DNA of 38,426 bases from SFLA01 sp964485815 (GTDB lineage: Bacteria; Bacillota; Clostridia; Oscillospirales; CAG-382): the NCBI GenBank assembly GCA_964485815.1, contig CAZAJX010000020.1, positions 1 through 38,426 of the forward strand. The letters run 5' to 3'. The notes beneath the pieces are model-generated. The model saw only the letters and a program-made list of their open reading frames with translations, searched no databases and was not told the DNA's origin. This document shows positions 15,643 to 23,243 of the stretch, one piece after another. Numbering within the stretch: position 1 is the stretch's first letter; each line of letters starts with the position of its first letter. A program made the position numbers and the translations under genes.

Positions 15643-15670
15643 ACTATATGCTATATCATCAAAAAATGTT
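15643..15670 (-). promoter_or_regulatory. Candidate sigma-E type promoter of spoIVA
   Basis: On the minus strand CATATAGT (15643-15650) resembles the sigma-E -10 element CATACAAT. It lies 13 bases after AACATTT (15664-15670), a weak match to the -35 element. spoIVA is sigma-E dependent in Bacillus, which makes this plausible, but the match is imperfect. It would overlap the -35 region of the pfkA promoter. Confidence 0.3.
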
Positions 15671-15698
15671 TGACAAAATCAGTATCAAGTGATAAAAT
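15670..15698 (+). promoter_or_regulatory. Sigma-A type promoter of pfkA
   Basis: TTGACA (15670-15675), 17 bases, TAAAAT (15693-15698), followed by GGGAGGT at 15721 and the start codon. Confidence 0.78.
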
Positions 15699-15732
15699 TA
15701 AAGTGTTAATTACAGTTTTTGGGAGGTTCCCT

Positions 15733-16797
15733 ATGGCAGAATTTAAAAGAATAGGCGTACTTACTTCCGGCGGCGATGCCCCCGGTATGAATGCGGCTGT
15801 ACGCGCGGTTACAAGACTTGCGTTGTATAAAGGCGTAGAGGTATACGGAATATATAACGGTTATCAGGGATTGATTGACGGAGATATCAAGCCTCTTGGC
15901 GCGCGGGACGTTTCTTATATAATCAATCGCGGCGGCACCATGCTTTATACTGCCCGCTGTCCCGAGTTCAAAACCAAAGAAGGCGTAGAAAAAGCGGCGG
16001 CAAAAGCTCGGGAATTCGGTCTTGACGGTATCGTTACCATCGGCGGTGACGGAACCTTCAGAGGTGCAGTTGATCTTACCGATGCAGGTATTCCTTGCAT
16101 AGGTATTCCCGGAACTATCGACAACGATATAGCTTCTACGGAAATGACTATCGGCTTCGATACTGCGATGAACACCGTTGTTGATCTTGTTGATAAGCTT
16201 CGTGATACGAGCGAAAGCCATTCCCGTTGCACAATTGTTGAGGTTATGGGAAGAGATGCAGGCGACATTGCTTTGAATACCGCTATCGCAGTCGGTGCGG
16301 TTACCACCGTTATAAAAGAAATTCCCACCGATTTTGATCACGTTTTTGAAAAAATGGTCGAAGCCCGCAGAGCAGGCAAGCGTAATTTTATTATCATTAC
16401 CGCAGAAGGAATGGGCAGAGAATACGGCGAAGAGCTTACGGATCTGATCGAAAAACGCACAGGTATAGAAGCGAGATTTGCGCGTCTTGCCCATATTCAG
16501 CGCGGAGGAAGCCCCACTCTGCAGGACAGAGTGCTTGCAACAAAGATGGGCTGTGCCGCCGTTGAAAGTCTTGTATCCGGTCAAATGAAAAAGGTAGTTT
16601 GCCAGCGTCATAACAGTATAATTACCATGGACATCCACGATGCACTTCAGGTAGATAAGCTTATGAAAGGCAAGCTTTCCAAGGAAGAACAAAACAAGAT
16701 TCCGCCCAACATACTGTACGATATGAAAAAGATCGTTGCGGAAAAAGAAGCGTACAAGCAATACCTCAATTATATTATCGACCACATTACACTTTAA
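15733..16797 (+). CDS. pfkA: ATP-dependent 6-phosphofructokinase
   Basis: Phosphorylates fructose 6-phosphate to fructose 1,6-bisphosphate, the committed step of glycolysis. The 354-residue protein starts with the phosphate-binding VLTSGGDAPGMNAAVRA, has GGDGTFRGA near 103-111 and PGTIDNDI near 125-132 with the catalytic Asp, then MGRDAGDIA and a fructose phosphate-binding HIQRGG. Gly after GGD and Gly in PGTID are the residues of ATP-using enzymes; PPi-using ones carry Asp and Lys. It is somewhat longer than the 320-residue bacterial type, mainly through a C-terminal extension. I use the ATG at 15733 behind GGGAGGT; the in-frame ATG at 15670 overlaps the -35 box. Confidence 0.95.
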   Translation: MAEFKRIGVLTSGGDAPGMNAAVRAVTRLALYKGVEVYGIYNGYQGLIDGDIKPLGARDVSYIINRGGTMLYTARCPEFKTKEGVEKAAAKAREFGLDGIVTIGGDGTFRGAVDLTDAGIPCIGIPGTIDNDIASTEMTIGFDTAMNTVVDLVDKLRDTSESHSRCTIVEVMGRDAGDIALNTAIAVGAVTTVIKEIPTDFDHVFEKMVEARRAGKRNFIIITAEGMGREYGEELTDLIEKRTGIEARFARLAHIQRGGSPTLQDRVLATKMGCAAVESLVSGQMKKVVCQRHNSIITMDIHDALQVDKLMKGKLSKEEQNKIPPNILYDMKKIVAEKEAYKQYLNYIIDHITL

Positions 16798-16813
16798 TGA
16801 TCACCCCGACAAA

Positions 16814-16843
16814 AAACAGACAGCCGCACAGCTGTCTGTTTTT
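16814..16843 (+). terminator. Bidirectional terminator between pfkA and alr
   Basis: AAACAGACAGC and GCTGTCTGTTT form an 11-base-pair stem with T runs on both strands, serving the two converging genes. Confidence 0.88.
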
Positions 16844-16858
16844 ACTTTTATATTTATA

Positions 16859-17959
16859 TTATATATATCTTCTTGGAACGCGGTTTTTGACAGAGCATAC
16901 TATTTCATAATTGATAGTCGATGCCAAATCAGCTAAACGTAAAATGTCGCTGTTATTCTCAAAAACCACAACCTCGTCACCGATATCGCATTTTGCGTCA
17001 GTAATGTCAACAACGCACAAGTCCATACAGATGTTGCCGATTATCGGACAATCGTATCCGTTGATGCGCAATGTTGCTTTTCCCGAAAGACTTCGCGTAA
17101 GTCCGTCTGCATATCCGATAGACACGACCGCTTTTTTTATTTTACCACCGGGACGATATTTTCTGCCGTAGCTTACTGTATCGTTTTCATTTATTTCGGA
17201 TATAGAGGAAACTCTGGAAGCCAGCTTCATTGCAGGCTGAAGATTATCGTCATATGTAGAAGGGGAGGGAGCGAGTCCGTATAATATTATACCTGCTCTT
17301 ACCATGTCCAACTGCATTTCCGGATAATTCAGAATAGCAGCGCTGTTACAGCAATGCCTTGTTCCGACATTTATATTTCGTTTCTCGAGAACCTTTAAAA
17401 GCTTTGAAAAGCATTCGAATTGTGTCTTTGTGAAATCACTGGCAGTATCATCGCTCTCGGCAAAATGAGTAAAAATGCCTTTGATATTGATATTATCAAG
17501 TTTGTATATCTTTTCGATCTCGGTCGCCGCATTTTCAACATCATCAGCTCTGTGGCAATACAGACCGAGCCTGCTCATACCGGTATCGATCTTAATATGA
17601 ACGTTTAAATTATCATACTTGGAGAGGGAAAGGGCATACTCATAGCTGTCTACAGTCTGAATAAGATCGTATTCCCTCAACACATGGCTGTAGCTCTCGT
17701 CGGTTATTCCCAATATAAGTATATTGCCTTTTACGCCGCCATTACGCAAAGCGATGGCTTCTTCTATACATGCTACGGCAAATTCACTCGCGCCGTGTTC
17801 CTCCAACATACGGCAAACCTCAACGGCGCCGTGTCCGTATGCATCCGCTTTTACGATAGAAAGCAGCTTTGTATCGGCACTGATCTTGGATTTTATATAA
17901 TTGTAATTGTTCAAAACAGCGCCCAGATCTATGACCGCCTCAACTCTACGTTTAATCAA
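16859..17959 (-). CDS. alr: Alanine racemase
   Basis: Converts L-alanine to D-alanine for peptidoglycan, using pyridoxal phosphate. The 366-residue protein has the N-terminal barrel with VKADAYGHG, where K37 binds PLP. The C-terminal beta domain contains SYGRKYRP, whose Tyr at about residue 264 is the second catalytic base. GIFTHFAESDD and RAGIILYGL are further family segments. The start overlaps the stop of the upstream lipoprotein gene by four bases (ATGA), so translation is coupled. It is the last gene of the nnrD-lipoprotein-alr operon. Confidence 0.96.
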   Translation of the reverse strand: MIKRRVEAVIDLGAVLNNYNYIKSKISADTKLLSIVKADAYGHGAVEVCRMLEEHGASEFAVACIEEAIALRNGGVKGNILILGITDESYSHVLREYDLIQTVDSYEYALSLSKYDNLNVHIKIDTGMSRLGLYCHRADDVENAATEIEKIYKLDNINIKGIFTHFAESDDTASDFTKTQFECFSKLLKVLEKRNINVGTRHCCNSAAILNYPEMQLDMVRAGIILYGLAPSPSTYDDNLQPAMKLASRVSSISEINENDTVSYGRKYRPGGKIKKAVVSIGYADGLTRSLSGKATLRINGYDCPIIGNICMDLCVVDITDAKCDIGDEVVVFENNSDILRLADLASTINYEIVCSVKNRVPRRYI

Positions 17960-18438
17960 TTTATATCCTCCGCATTAACTACCGTATATTCAAAACTGCC
18001 GTTTTCTGTTTCCGCAATGAGTTTAGTTATCTTGCACACATCTGCATCATAATACACCAAAAAGCGAGAACTGTCAATAAGTAAAACGTACTCGTTCCGA
18101 TCATTTACAGCGAACTCATCAAGATTATCTTTAAATGCGGTATACAGTGATACAAGGCTTTTTAGTTGCGGAAAGGCGCGTGGGTCGGTATCTATGCAAA
18201 ACTCTTTAAAGCGCACAACACATTCTTCACCGGCAAAAGCCACACTCATCCCCGAAAAATCCCCGCTCAACACCAAAAAGCTTTTGTCTGCATCATTATA
18301 TTCGTATCTGATTCCCAACGTTTCAAAAACAACCGTATCATTTTGAAAAAACTTTTCCAGGTTATCCTTTTTAACATTGTTACATGAGGAAAACAGTATA
18401 ATAACAAAACAAAATAGAAACAAGAATACTTTTTTCAT
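17956..18438 (-). CDS. Predicted lipoprotein between nnrD and alr
   Basis: A 160-residue protein beginning MKKVFLFLFCFVIILFSSC, a lipoprotein signal with an LFSSC lipobox at about residues 15-19. It is therefore exported and lipid-anchored outside the membrane. The mature part is about 140 residues of alternating beta strands, with no motif I recognise. In Bacillus subtilis the sporulation-associated lipoprotein gene ydcC also lies directly upstream of alr, so a similar role is possible, but I cannot show homology. I start at the ATG at 18438 after GGCGAG because it places the signal peptide at the N-terminus. The longer frame to 18606 overlaps nnrD. Confidence 0.78.
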   Translation of the reverse strand: MKKVFLFLFCFVIILFSSCNNVKKDNLEKFFQNDTVVFETLGIRYEYNDADKSFLVLSGDFSGMSVAFAGEECVVRFKEFCIDTDPRAFPQLKSLVSLYTAFKDNLDEFAVNDRNEYVLLIDSSRFLVYYDADVCKITKLIAETENGSFEYTVVNAEDIN

Positions 18439-18472
18439 TTTACTCGCCTTTGCAGAATAGTGAAAGACAAAT

Positions 18473-19267
18473 TCATCCAATAAGTTTACCGATCTCCTTC
18501 GGCAGATCGGAAGGAAGCGTCCCCGAACAACCGTATTGCCGAGATAATATATCACCGGCTTTACCGTGAACATACACTCCGACAACTGCGGCTGTATGAG
18601 GATCATACCCTTGAGCCAGCAGGGAACCGATCACCCCTGCAAGCACATCTCCGCTTCCGCCTTTAGCCAAAGCGGAATTTCCGGTTTTGTTTATCACGAT
18701 TTCGTTATCAGGACCGGCTATAACGGTACCGTGCCCTTTAAGAACAAGTGTGCAGTTATATTCACGGGCAAAATTTTCTGCACATTCTATTCGGTTATTC
18801 TGTATTTCTTCAACCGAAATGCCTGTCAAGCGGGAAAACTCTTTAGGATGGGGAGTCAAAACAATATTGCTCTTCGTCTTTCTTAATACATCTATATTCT
18901 TTGCAATAAAATTTATTCCATCCGCATCTATCACGCAAGGACAGTCCAACGAAGTTATAATTTCAAACAATTGATCTTCATAGATGTCTGAAATGCCGCA
19001 ACCTATTACTGCCGCATCGTCTTCTGAGCCCAAGAAATCCTTTGGCACACGATTTATAACTTCCGGCAAACGTATTCTTACAGGAGCTAATACGCTGTCA
19101 TCGGCAAAAAGCTTTACGATACCGCATCCGCTTCTTAAAGCCCCCTCACAGCACAGCATAGCGGCGCCGGTATACTTTGCGCTACCGCAAAGAAGCTTTA
19201 AGGTTCCAAACATACCTTTATGCGAATTACAAGGTCTGCATTTTATCATAGGCTTAATTATTTCCAC
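18473..19267 (-). CDS. nnrD: ADP-dependent NAD(P)H-hydrate dehydratase (NnrD/CARKD domain)
   Basis: Repairs hydrated NAD(P)H by dehydration at the expense of ADP. The 264-residue protein holds only the dehydratase domain, without the epimerase half that many bacteria fuse to it. Visible motifs are GYDPHTAAVVGVYVHG near the end, LTPHPKEFSRL near the middle and the signature KTGNSALAKGGSGDVLAG near residues 205-222, with the catalytic Asp in GSGD. I start at a GTG at 19267, seven bases after AAAGGAGG. An upstream ATG at 19297 precedes the ribosome binding site. First gene of the alr operon. Confidence 0.9.
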   Translation of the reverse strand: MEIIKPMIKCRPCNSHKGMFGTLKLLCGSAKYTGAAMLCCEGALRSGCGIVKLFADDSVLAPVRIRLPEVINRVPKDFLGSEDDAAVIGCGISDIYEDQLFEIITSLDCPCVIDADGINFIAKNIDVLRKTKSNIVLTPHPKEFSRLTGISVEEIQNNRIECAENFAREYNCTLVLKGHGTVIAGPDNEIVINKTGNSALAKGGSGDVLAGVIGSLLAQGYDPHTAAVVGVYVHGKAGDILSRQYGCSGTLPSDLPKEIGKLIG

Positions 19268-19287
19268 AACGATACCTCCTTTTCTAA

Positions 19288-19316
19288 ATAGTAACATTTT
19301 TATTTTTAGTTGTCAA
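19288..19316 (-). promoter_or_regulatory. Sigma-A type promoter of nnrD-lipoprotein-alr
   Basis: Minus strand TTGACA (19311-19316), 17 bases, TACTAT (19288-19293), immediately ahead of the AAAGGAGG site. Confidence 0.72.
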
Positions 19317-19360
19317 TTATTTGTAATTTTGGATTTTTTATTAATTTTATCCATTCTCTA

Positions 19361-19389
19361 TTGAACTTTTTGAGTTTTAAGGATATAAT
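19361..19389 (+). promoter_or_regulatory. Sigma-A type promoter of the 19420-22166 genes
   Basis: TTGAAC (19361-19366), 17 bases, TATAAT (19384-19389), about 30 bases upstream of the start at 19420. Confidence 0.78.
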
Positions 19390-19419
19390 TAAAGTACGAT
19401 TATGAAAGGAATTTTAGAT

Positions 19420-20004
19420 ATGAAGAATTTGATAGAATTTTTTAAGCGTAACAGTAAGCTTATAACTGATTTTTGGATCAACCAAGTTGTATGGTCCGTT
19501 GTCGGTCTCATGGTATCCTGGCCGCTCTCGTTGATACTTAATAAAAATTCCAATTATTCCTTATACATGGCACTCGCCGCTGTATTTACTGCCGGAATAT
19601 TCTGGTTCAGAATTTATGATATGCTGAATCAGTACGGACTGAAATTTGCTATACGCAAAAGCAAATACAAGGGCAATGATCTTTACATTCCTTCCGATTC
19701 TTTTGGGTTAAAGATAGGCATCTTCGCATACGCTCCCACCGTTTTACTTATACTTTTGTTCGTAATCTTCAGCATTTTCAATCTTGAAAACGCCCGTGCT
19801 ATAATGGCATCGATCATATATATCATCCCCATTCACTCAATGTATAACGCAGGATGGCTTTCTTTGTCCGGCTTAGACGAATATATAAGAATTATTTATA
19901 CAGTATTGACAATCCTTCCCATTCCGTTCTTCGCTTGGCTCGGTTATTATCTCGGTGTACGTGATAAAGGCGTAATTGCAAGAGAGAAAGCAAACAAAGA
20001 ATAA
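19420..20004 (+). CDS. Membrane protein, unknown function
   Basis: I do not recognise the family. The 194-residue protein has about four hydrophobic helices: near residues 22-42, 47-65, 101-121 and 155-178. A cytoplasmic segment rich in Lys and Tyr (about 75-95) lies between the second and third. A basic tail ends the protein. I prefer the ATG at 19420 because AAAGGA lies nine bases upstream; an ATG at 19402 overlaps that site. A good promoter lies upstream, and the cwlD-like gene follows after 41 bases, so the two and radA may form one transcript. Confidence 0.7.
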   Translation: MKNLIEFFKRNSKLITDFWINQVVWSVVGLMVSWPLSLILNKNSNYSLYMALAAVFTAGIFWFRIYDMLNQYGLKFAIRKSKYKGNDLYIPSDSFGLKIGIFAYAPTVLLILLFVIFSIFNLENARAIMASIIYIIPIHSMYNAGWLSLSGLDEYIRIIYTVLTILPIPFFAWLGYYLGVRDKGVIAREKANKE

Positions 20005-20045
20005 TTCACGATCTATGTTCATAATATATTTCGGGTGATTATATT

Positions 20046-20786
20046 ATGGACGAATATACGGATAAAAAGATTTCGCTTTTAATCCTTTCATTTTTGTTTA
20101 TCGGTCTGGTTTTGTTTTTTTGCTTCGCTATGTTATTCACTGCTGCAGGATATAATACGTTTTCCTTTTCCGAAAATGCAAACGCTCCTGTAACCGACAA
20201 TGTCAAAAAAACAATCATTATCGATCCGGGACACGGCGGAGAAGACCCCGGAGCCGTTATAGGAGATATTAAAGAAAAGGATATCAATCTCGATATTTCT
20301 CTTTTGCTCGGTCAGCTTTTTGAATCAAACGGTTACAAGGTTGTATACACACGAACAGAAGATAAAATGTTGTATAAGCCCGGAGAAGAAAACCGAAAAA
20401 AGCATTTCGATCTGTATAACAGGGTTTTAATAGCATCGGAATATAATGATTGTGTCCTTATAAGTATTCACGTTAACCGTTTTTCATCTCCCAAATACAG
20501 CGGCGCTCAAGTGTTTTATTCTTCAAACACGCCCGAAAGCGGTGAACTGGCAAATCATATTCAAAAGAGAATAAAAGCACTGCAACCAAACAATAACAGA
20601 GCTTCCAAAAACAGCGGAAGCAGTATATATCTGCTGGATAAGTTTGAAGGAACGGCTGTACTTATCGAGTGCGGCTTTATTTCCAACGATTCCGAACGGG
20701 AAATGCTTTGTGATAACACTTACCAACGCAACTTTGCCATTTCGGTATATATCGCAGTAACAGAATATATAAACGGAGAAATTTAA
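20046..20786 (+). CDS. cwlD: N-acetylmuramoyl-L-alanine amidase, CwlD-like
   Basis: A 246-residue Amidase_3 protein with an N-terminal membrane anchor or uncleaved signal (about residues 9-35) and a catalytic domain outside the membrane. Zinc ligands and catalytic residues are visible: His in IIDPGHGGEDPGA (about 60-72), Glu in IKEKDINLDI, His in LISIHVNRF and the catalytic Glu in IECGFISN near 209-216. CwlD makes the muramic-delta-lactam of the spore cortex. Single-domain size, the N-terminal anchor and the spore-forming context favour CwlD over a vegetative hydrolase, though this is inference. radA starts immediately after the stop. Confidence 0.85.
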   Translation: MDEYTDKKISLLILSFLFIGLVLFFCFAMLFTAAGYNTFSFSENANAPVTDNVKKTIIIDPGHGGEDPGAVIGDIKEKDINLDISLLLGQLFESNGYKVVYTRTEDKMLYKPGEENRKKHFDLYNRVLIASEYNDCVLISIHVNRFSSPKYSGAQVFYSSNTPESGELANHIQKRIKALQPNNNRASKNSGSSIYLLDKFEGTAVLIECGFISNDSEREMLCDNTYQRNFAISVYIAVTEYINGEI

Positions 20787-22166
20787 GTGAAGACAAATTA
20801 TGTATGTACTTCTTGCGGATATTATTCCTCCAAATGGTACGGAAAATGTCCGGAATGTAACGAATGGAATACTTTTGAAGAGCAGGCTGTAGAAGCTTCC
20901 ACCTCGGTAAAAACAACCGTTAAACGCCGCAAAAGCTATGATACTCCGCTCACGTCCTCAAAGGCAAAAAAAATATCCGAGATAGGCACCGCCAACGATA
21001 TTCGTTTTATTACCGGTATCGGTGAATTTGACCGTGTTCTCGGAGGAGGTCTGGTCAAAGGAAGCGTTGTTCTGCTTTCCGGCGAACCCGGAATAGGAAA
21101 ATCCACATTGCTTTTGCAATTGTGCCAAACTGTCGGAACCAACGGATCTATATTGTATGTCAGCGGTGAAGAATCACCCTCCCAAATCAAAATAAGAGCA
21201 GAAAGGGTAGGGGTAGACACCGAAAATTTGAAGATTCTTTGCGAAACCAACATTTCCTCCGTAATCCCCGAAATGATTGGTATACAGCCGGATATCGTTA
21301 TTATAGACTCAATACAGACGATGTATGACGAAGACGTAGCATCATCTCCCGGAAGTGTAACACAAGTTAAGCAAACCGCACTCGCTCTTATAAACAAGGC
21401 AAAAGAAGAAAACATATCCATTATACTTGTAGGACATGTCAACAAAGACGGCGCTATCGCCGGTCCAAAGGTTCTCGAGCATATGGTCGATGCCGTTTTG
21501 TATTTCGAGGGCGACAGACAGCACGCATACAGAATTATACGCGCCGCAAAAAACCGTTACGGTTCCACCAACGAGATCGGCGTATTTGAAATGGTGGATG
21601 ACGGACTTGCCGAAGTTGAAAACCCGTCCGAAATGCTTATGTCCCAACGTCCGATAAATGTACCCGGAAGCTGTGCAGTGTGTGTTGTCGAAGGTACTCG
21701 TCCGATAATTACGGAAATTCAAGCGCTTTCTTCGCCAACGGTATATCCTTCGCCCAGAAGATTATCCGCAGGTCTGGATTATAACCGTGTTTCTTTGGTT
21801 TTGGCAGTTTTGGAAAAACGAATAGGTTTACGTTTTTCCACCACAGACGTGTATATGAACGTTGCCGGAGGATTGCGTTTAGACGATCCTTCCTGTGATG
21901 CGGCAATTGCAATGGCACTTTTATCTTCACAAAAAGATATTCCCATCGCCGAAGACCTGATTGTTTTCGGAGAAATAGGTCTTGCGGGAGAATGCCGTTC
22001 TGTAACAAGCGTAGAACAGCGTATAAACGAAGCTGAACGGTTAGGATTTAAACGTATAGGATTGCCAAAAAAATCCATAGACAAGCTTAAAAAGCGCTCA
22101 AGACAGATACAGCTTTGTCCGATTCGAAGCGTTTATGATCTGTTAAAGCTTGCGGAAGACCAATAA
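20787..22166 (+). CDS. radA: DNA repair protein RadA
   Basis: RadA is a RecA-like ATPase/helicase that drives branch migration during recombinational repair. The 459-residue protein shows the three usual parts: a four-cysteine zinc finger (CTSCG and CPEC, residues 8-25), a RecA core with Walker A GEPGIGKST (about 99-107) and the RadA-specific KNRYG (usually KNRFG) near 258, and a C-terminal Lon-protease-like domain (about 290-455). It begins with a GTG at 20787 directly after the amidase stop, with GGAG inside that gene. Its last 80 bases overlap an antisense small gene. Confidence 0.96.
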   Translation: MKTNYVCTSCGYYSSKWYGKCPECNEWNTFEEQAVEASTSVKTTVKRRKSYDTPLTSSKAKKISEIGTANDIRFITGIGEFDRVLGGGLVKGSVVLLSGEPGIGKSTLLLQLCQTVGTNGSILYVSGEESPSQIKIRAERVGVDTENLKILCETNISSVIPEMIGIQPDIVIIDSIQTMYDEDVASSPGSVTQVKQTALALINKAKEENISIILVGHVNKDGAIAGPKVLEHMVDAVLYFEGDRQHAYRIIRAAKNRYGSTNEIGVFEMVDDGLAEVENPSEMLMSQRPINVPGSCAVCVVEGTRPIITEIQALSSPTVYPSPRRLSAGLDYNRVSLVLAVLEKRIGLRFSTTDVYMNVAGGLRLDDPSCDAAIAMALLSSQKDIPIAEDLIVFGEIGLAGECRSVTSVEQRINEAERLGFKRIGLPKKSIDKLKKRSRQIQLCPIRSVYDLLKLAEDQ

Positions 22167-22284
22167 CGTTAAACGGGCAACTGTCTGTGCAGGATATTAA
22201 ATATCCGGTTTCACAAAAGCAGTTGTCCTTTTTACATTCTCCTTCCGAATTATACGGACATTTTTCCGAACAAGGAATATACAT
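22087..22284 (-). CDS. Small cysteine-rich protein, antisense to the radA 3' end
   Basis: A 65-residue protein with seven cysteines, spaced C-x3-C-x7-C-x4-C-x-C-x8-C-x3-C in the first 37 residues and including CPYNSEGEC and CPFN. This suggests metal or iron-sulfur binding. Similar tiny Cys-rich proteins are common in Clostridia, but I know no function. The gene looks real because the start follows GAGGTGATC at good spacing and the Cys-rich part lies mostly outside radA. The C-terminal 27 or so codons are antisense to radA and low in information, so only the N-terminal part may matter. Confidence 0.62.
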   Translation of the reverse strand: MYIPCSEKCPYNSEGECKKDNCFCETGYLISCTDSCPFNVIGLPQALTDHKRFESDKAVSVLSAF

Positions 22285-22367
22285 TTGATCACCTCGAACA
22301 AAAGAATTCCCATTTTATTAACATATTATTCATAATTTAAATAAAAAGATTTTTTAGTAGGGAAGCT

Positions 22368-23078
22368 ATGAAATTCTGCAAGCCGAATCTGCCCGAAAAA
22401 GCAGTAAAAAAAGCGTTCGTTTCACAAATAATTACCGATGAAATCAAGGATAATTTGAAATTTATTGGGGTTGAACCGATGTTCGCACCCAAGTGCGAAA
22501 CACTTAAAAGCGAGTTAAAATATCATCCCGATATAGTTCTAAACAATCCTGCAGAAGGAATATGGTATTCAGTAGGCGAAACAAATATGAACAATTTGTT
22601 AACGAAAGGGCTATCAGAATTAAATGATAAATATCCAATGGACTGTTTATATAATTGCTTCATAATCGATTCGGTGCTATACGGGGGCAAGAATATTGCC
22701 CGGGAAATTTCCGAATATGCCGAAAGGCATATAAAAATAGCGCAAGGTTATACAAAATGCTCAACAGTAATACTTGATAGCGAAAACTTTATTACATCCG
22801 ACATATCTGTGCACAAAGCACTAACAAGTGAAGGAAAAAATGTATTGAAGGTAACAAACGACGGAATATTGCTGAATGGATTTTCCTGTGGGTTTATAGG
22901 AGGATGTACAGGTGTACTGGGCGACAAAACGCTATCGATTACAGGAGATGCAAGATTACTTAAGGATTACGATGCCATAGTGGGCTTCTGCGCAAATATA
23001 GGATATAAAGTTATCTCATTATCAAAAGAACAGCCTTATGATTATGGCGGGATTTTGCCGATCTGCGAAGAAGATTAG
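22368..23078 (+). CDS. DUF6873-like protein (GME/pentein-type fold predicted)
   Basis: A 236-residue soluble protein. Its order of segments resembles what I remember of the DUF6873 'GME fold' family of Clostridia: HPDIVLNNPAEGIWYSVG near the N-terminus, IAQGYTKCSTVILDSENFITSD in the middle and GFIGGCTGVLGDKTLSITGD near the C-terminus. The family belongs to the pentein-type fold of arginine-modifying enzymes, but its reaction is not known to me. The conserved Cys in KCS and Asp/Gly-rich turns could form an active site. The ATG follows AGGGA. It stands as a single gene. Confidence 0.65.
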   Translation: MKFCKPNLPEKAVKKAFVSQIITDEIKDNLKFIGVEPMFAPKCETLKSELKYHPDIVLNNPAEGIWYSVGETNMNNLLTKGLSELNDKYPMDCLYNCFIIDSVLYGGKNIAREISEYAERHIKIAQGYTKCSTVILDSENFITSDISVHKALTSEGKNVLKVTNDGILLNGFSCGFIGGCTGVLGDKTLSITGDARLLKDYDAIVGFCANIGYKVISLSKEQPYDYGGILPICEED

Positions 23079-23126
23079 TTAAATTCCGGGCAAAACACTG
23101 TATTTTCTTATATTATCCTTTCCCTG

Positions 23127-23156
23127 AATTATACAAAATTTTCATTTTGTATAATT
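23127..23156. repeat. Perfect 13-base-pair AT-rich inverted repeat
   Basis: AATTATACAAAAT and ATTTTGTATAATT are separated by four bases. It lies 48 bases after the stop of the DUF6873-like gene. It could be a weak terminator or a protein-binding palindrome; no T run follows. Confidence 0.7.
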
Positions 23157-23204
23157 AAATCAATTTTCATAAGGGTTTTCAGATAACACCCCTTTTAAAG
23201 AAAA

Positions 23205-23234
23205 ATGCCGTCAAAACATAAGTTTTGACGGCAT
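23205..23234 (-). terminator. Strong terminator of the ArsP_2-type gene, probably bidirectional
   Basis: ATGCCGTCAAAAC and GTTTTGACGGCAT form a perfect 13-base-pair stem with a 4-base loop. On the minus strand TTTTTCTTT follows, and on the plus strand TTTATT, so it can serve both converging genes. Confidence 0.87.
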
Positions 23235-23243
23235 TTATTAAAT

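Noticed and set aside
15706..16785. A 359-codon minus-strand frame opposite pfkA
   Set aside because: Shadow frame of the phosphofructokinase gene and would run through its promoter.
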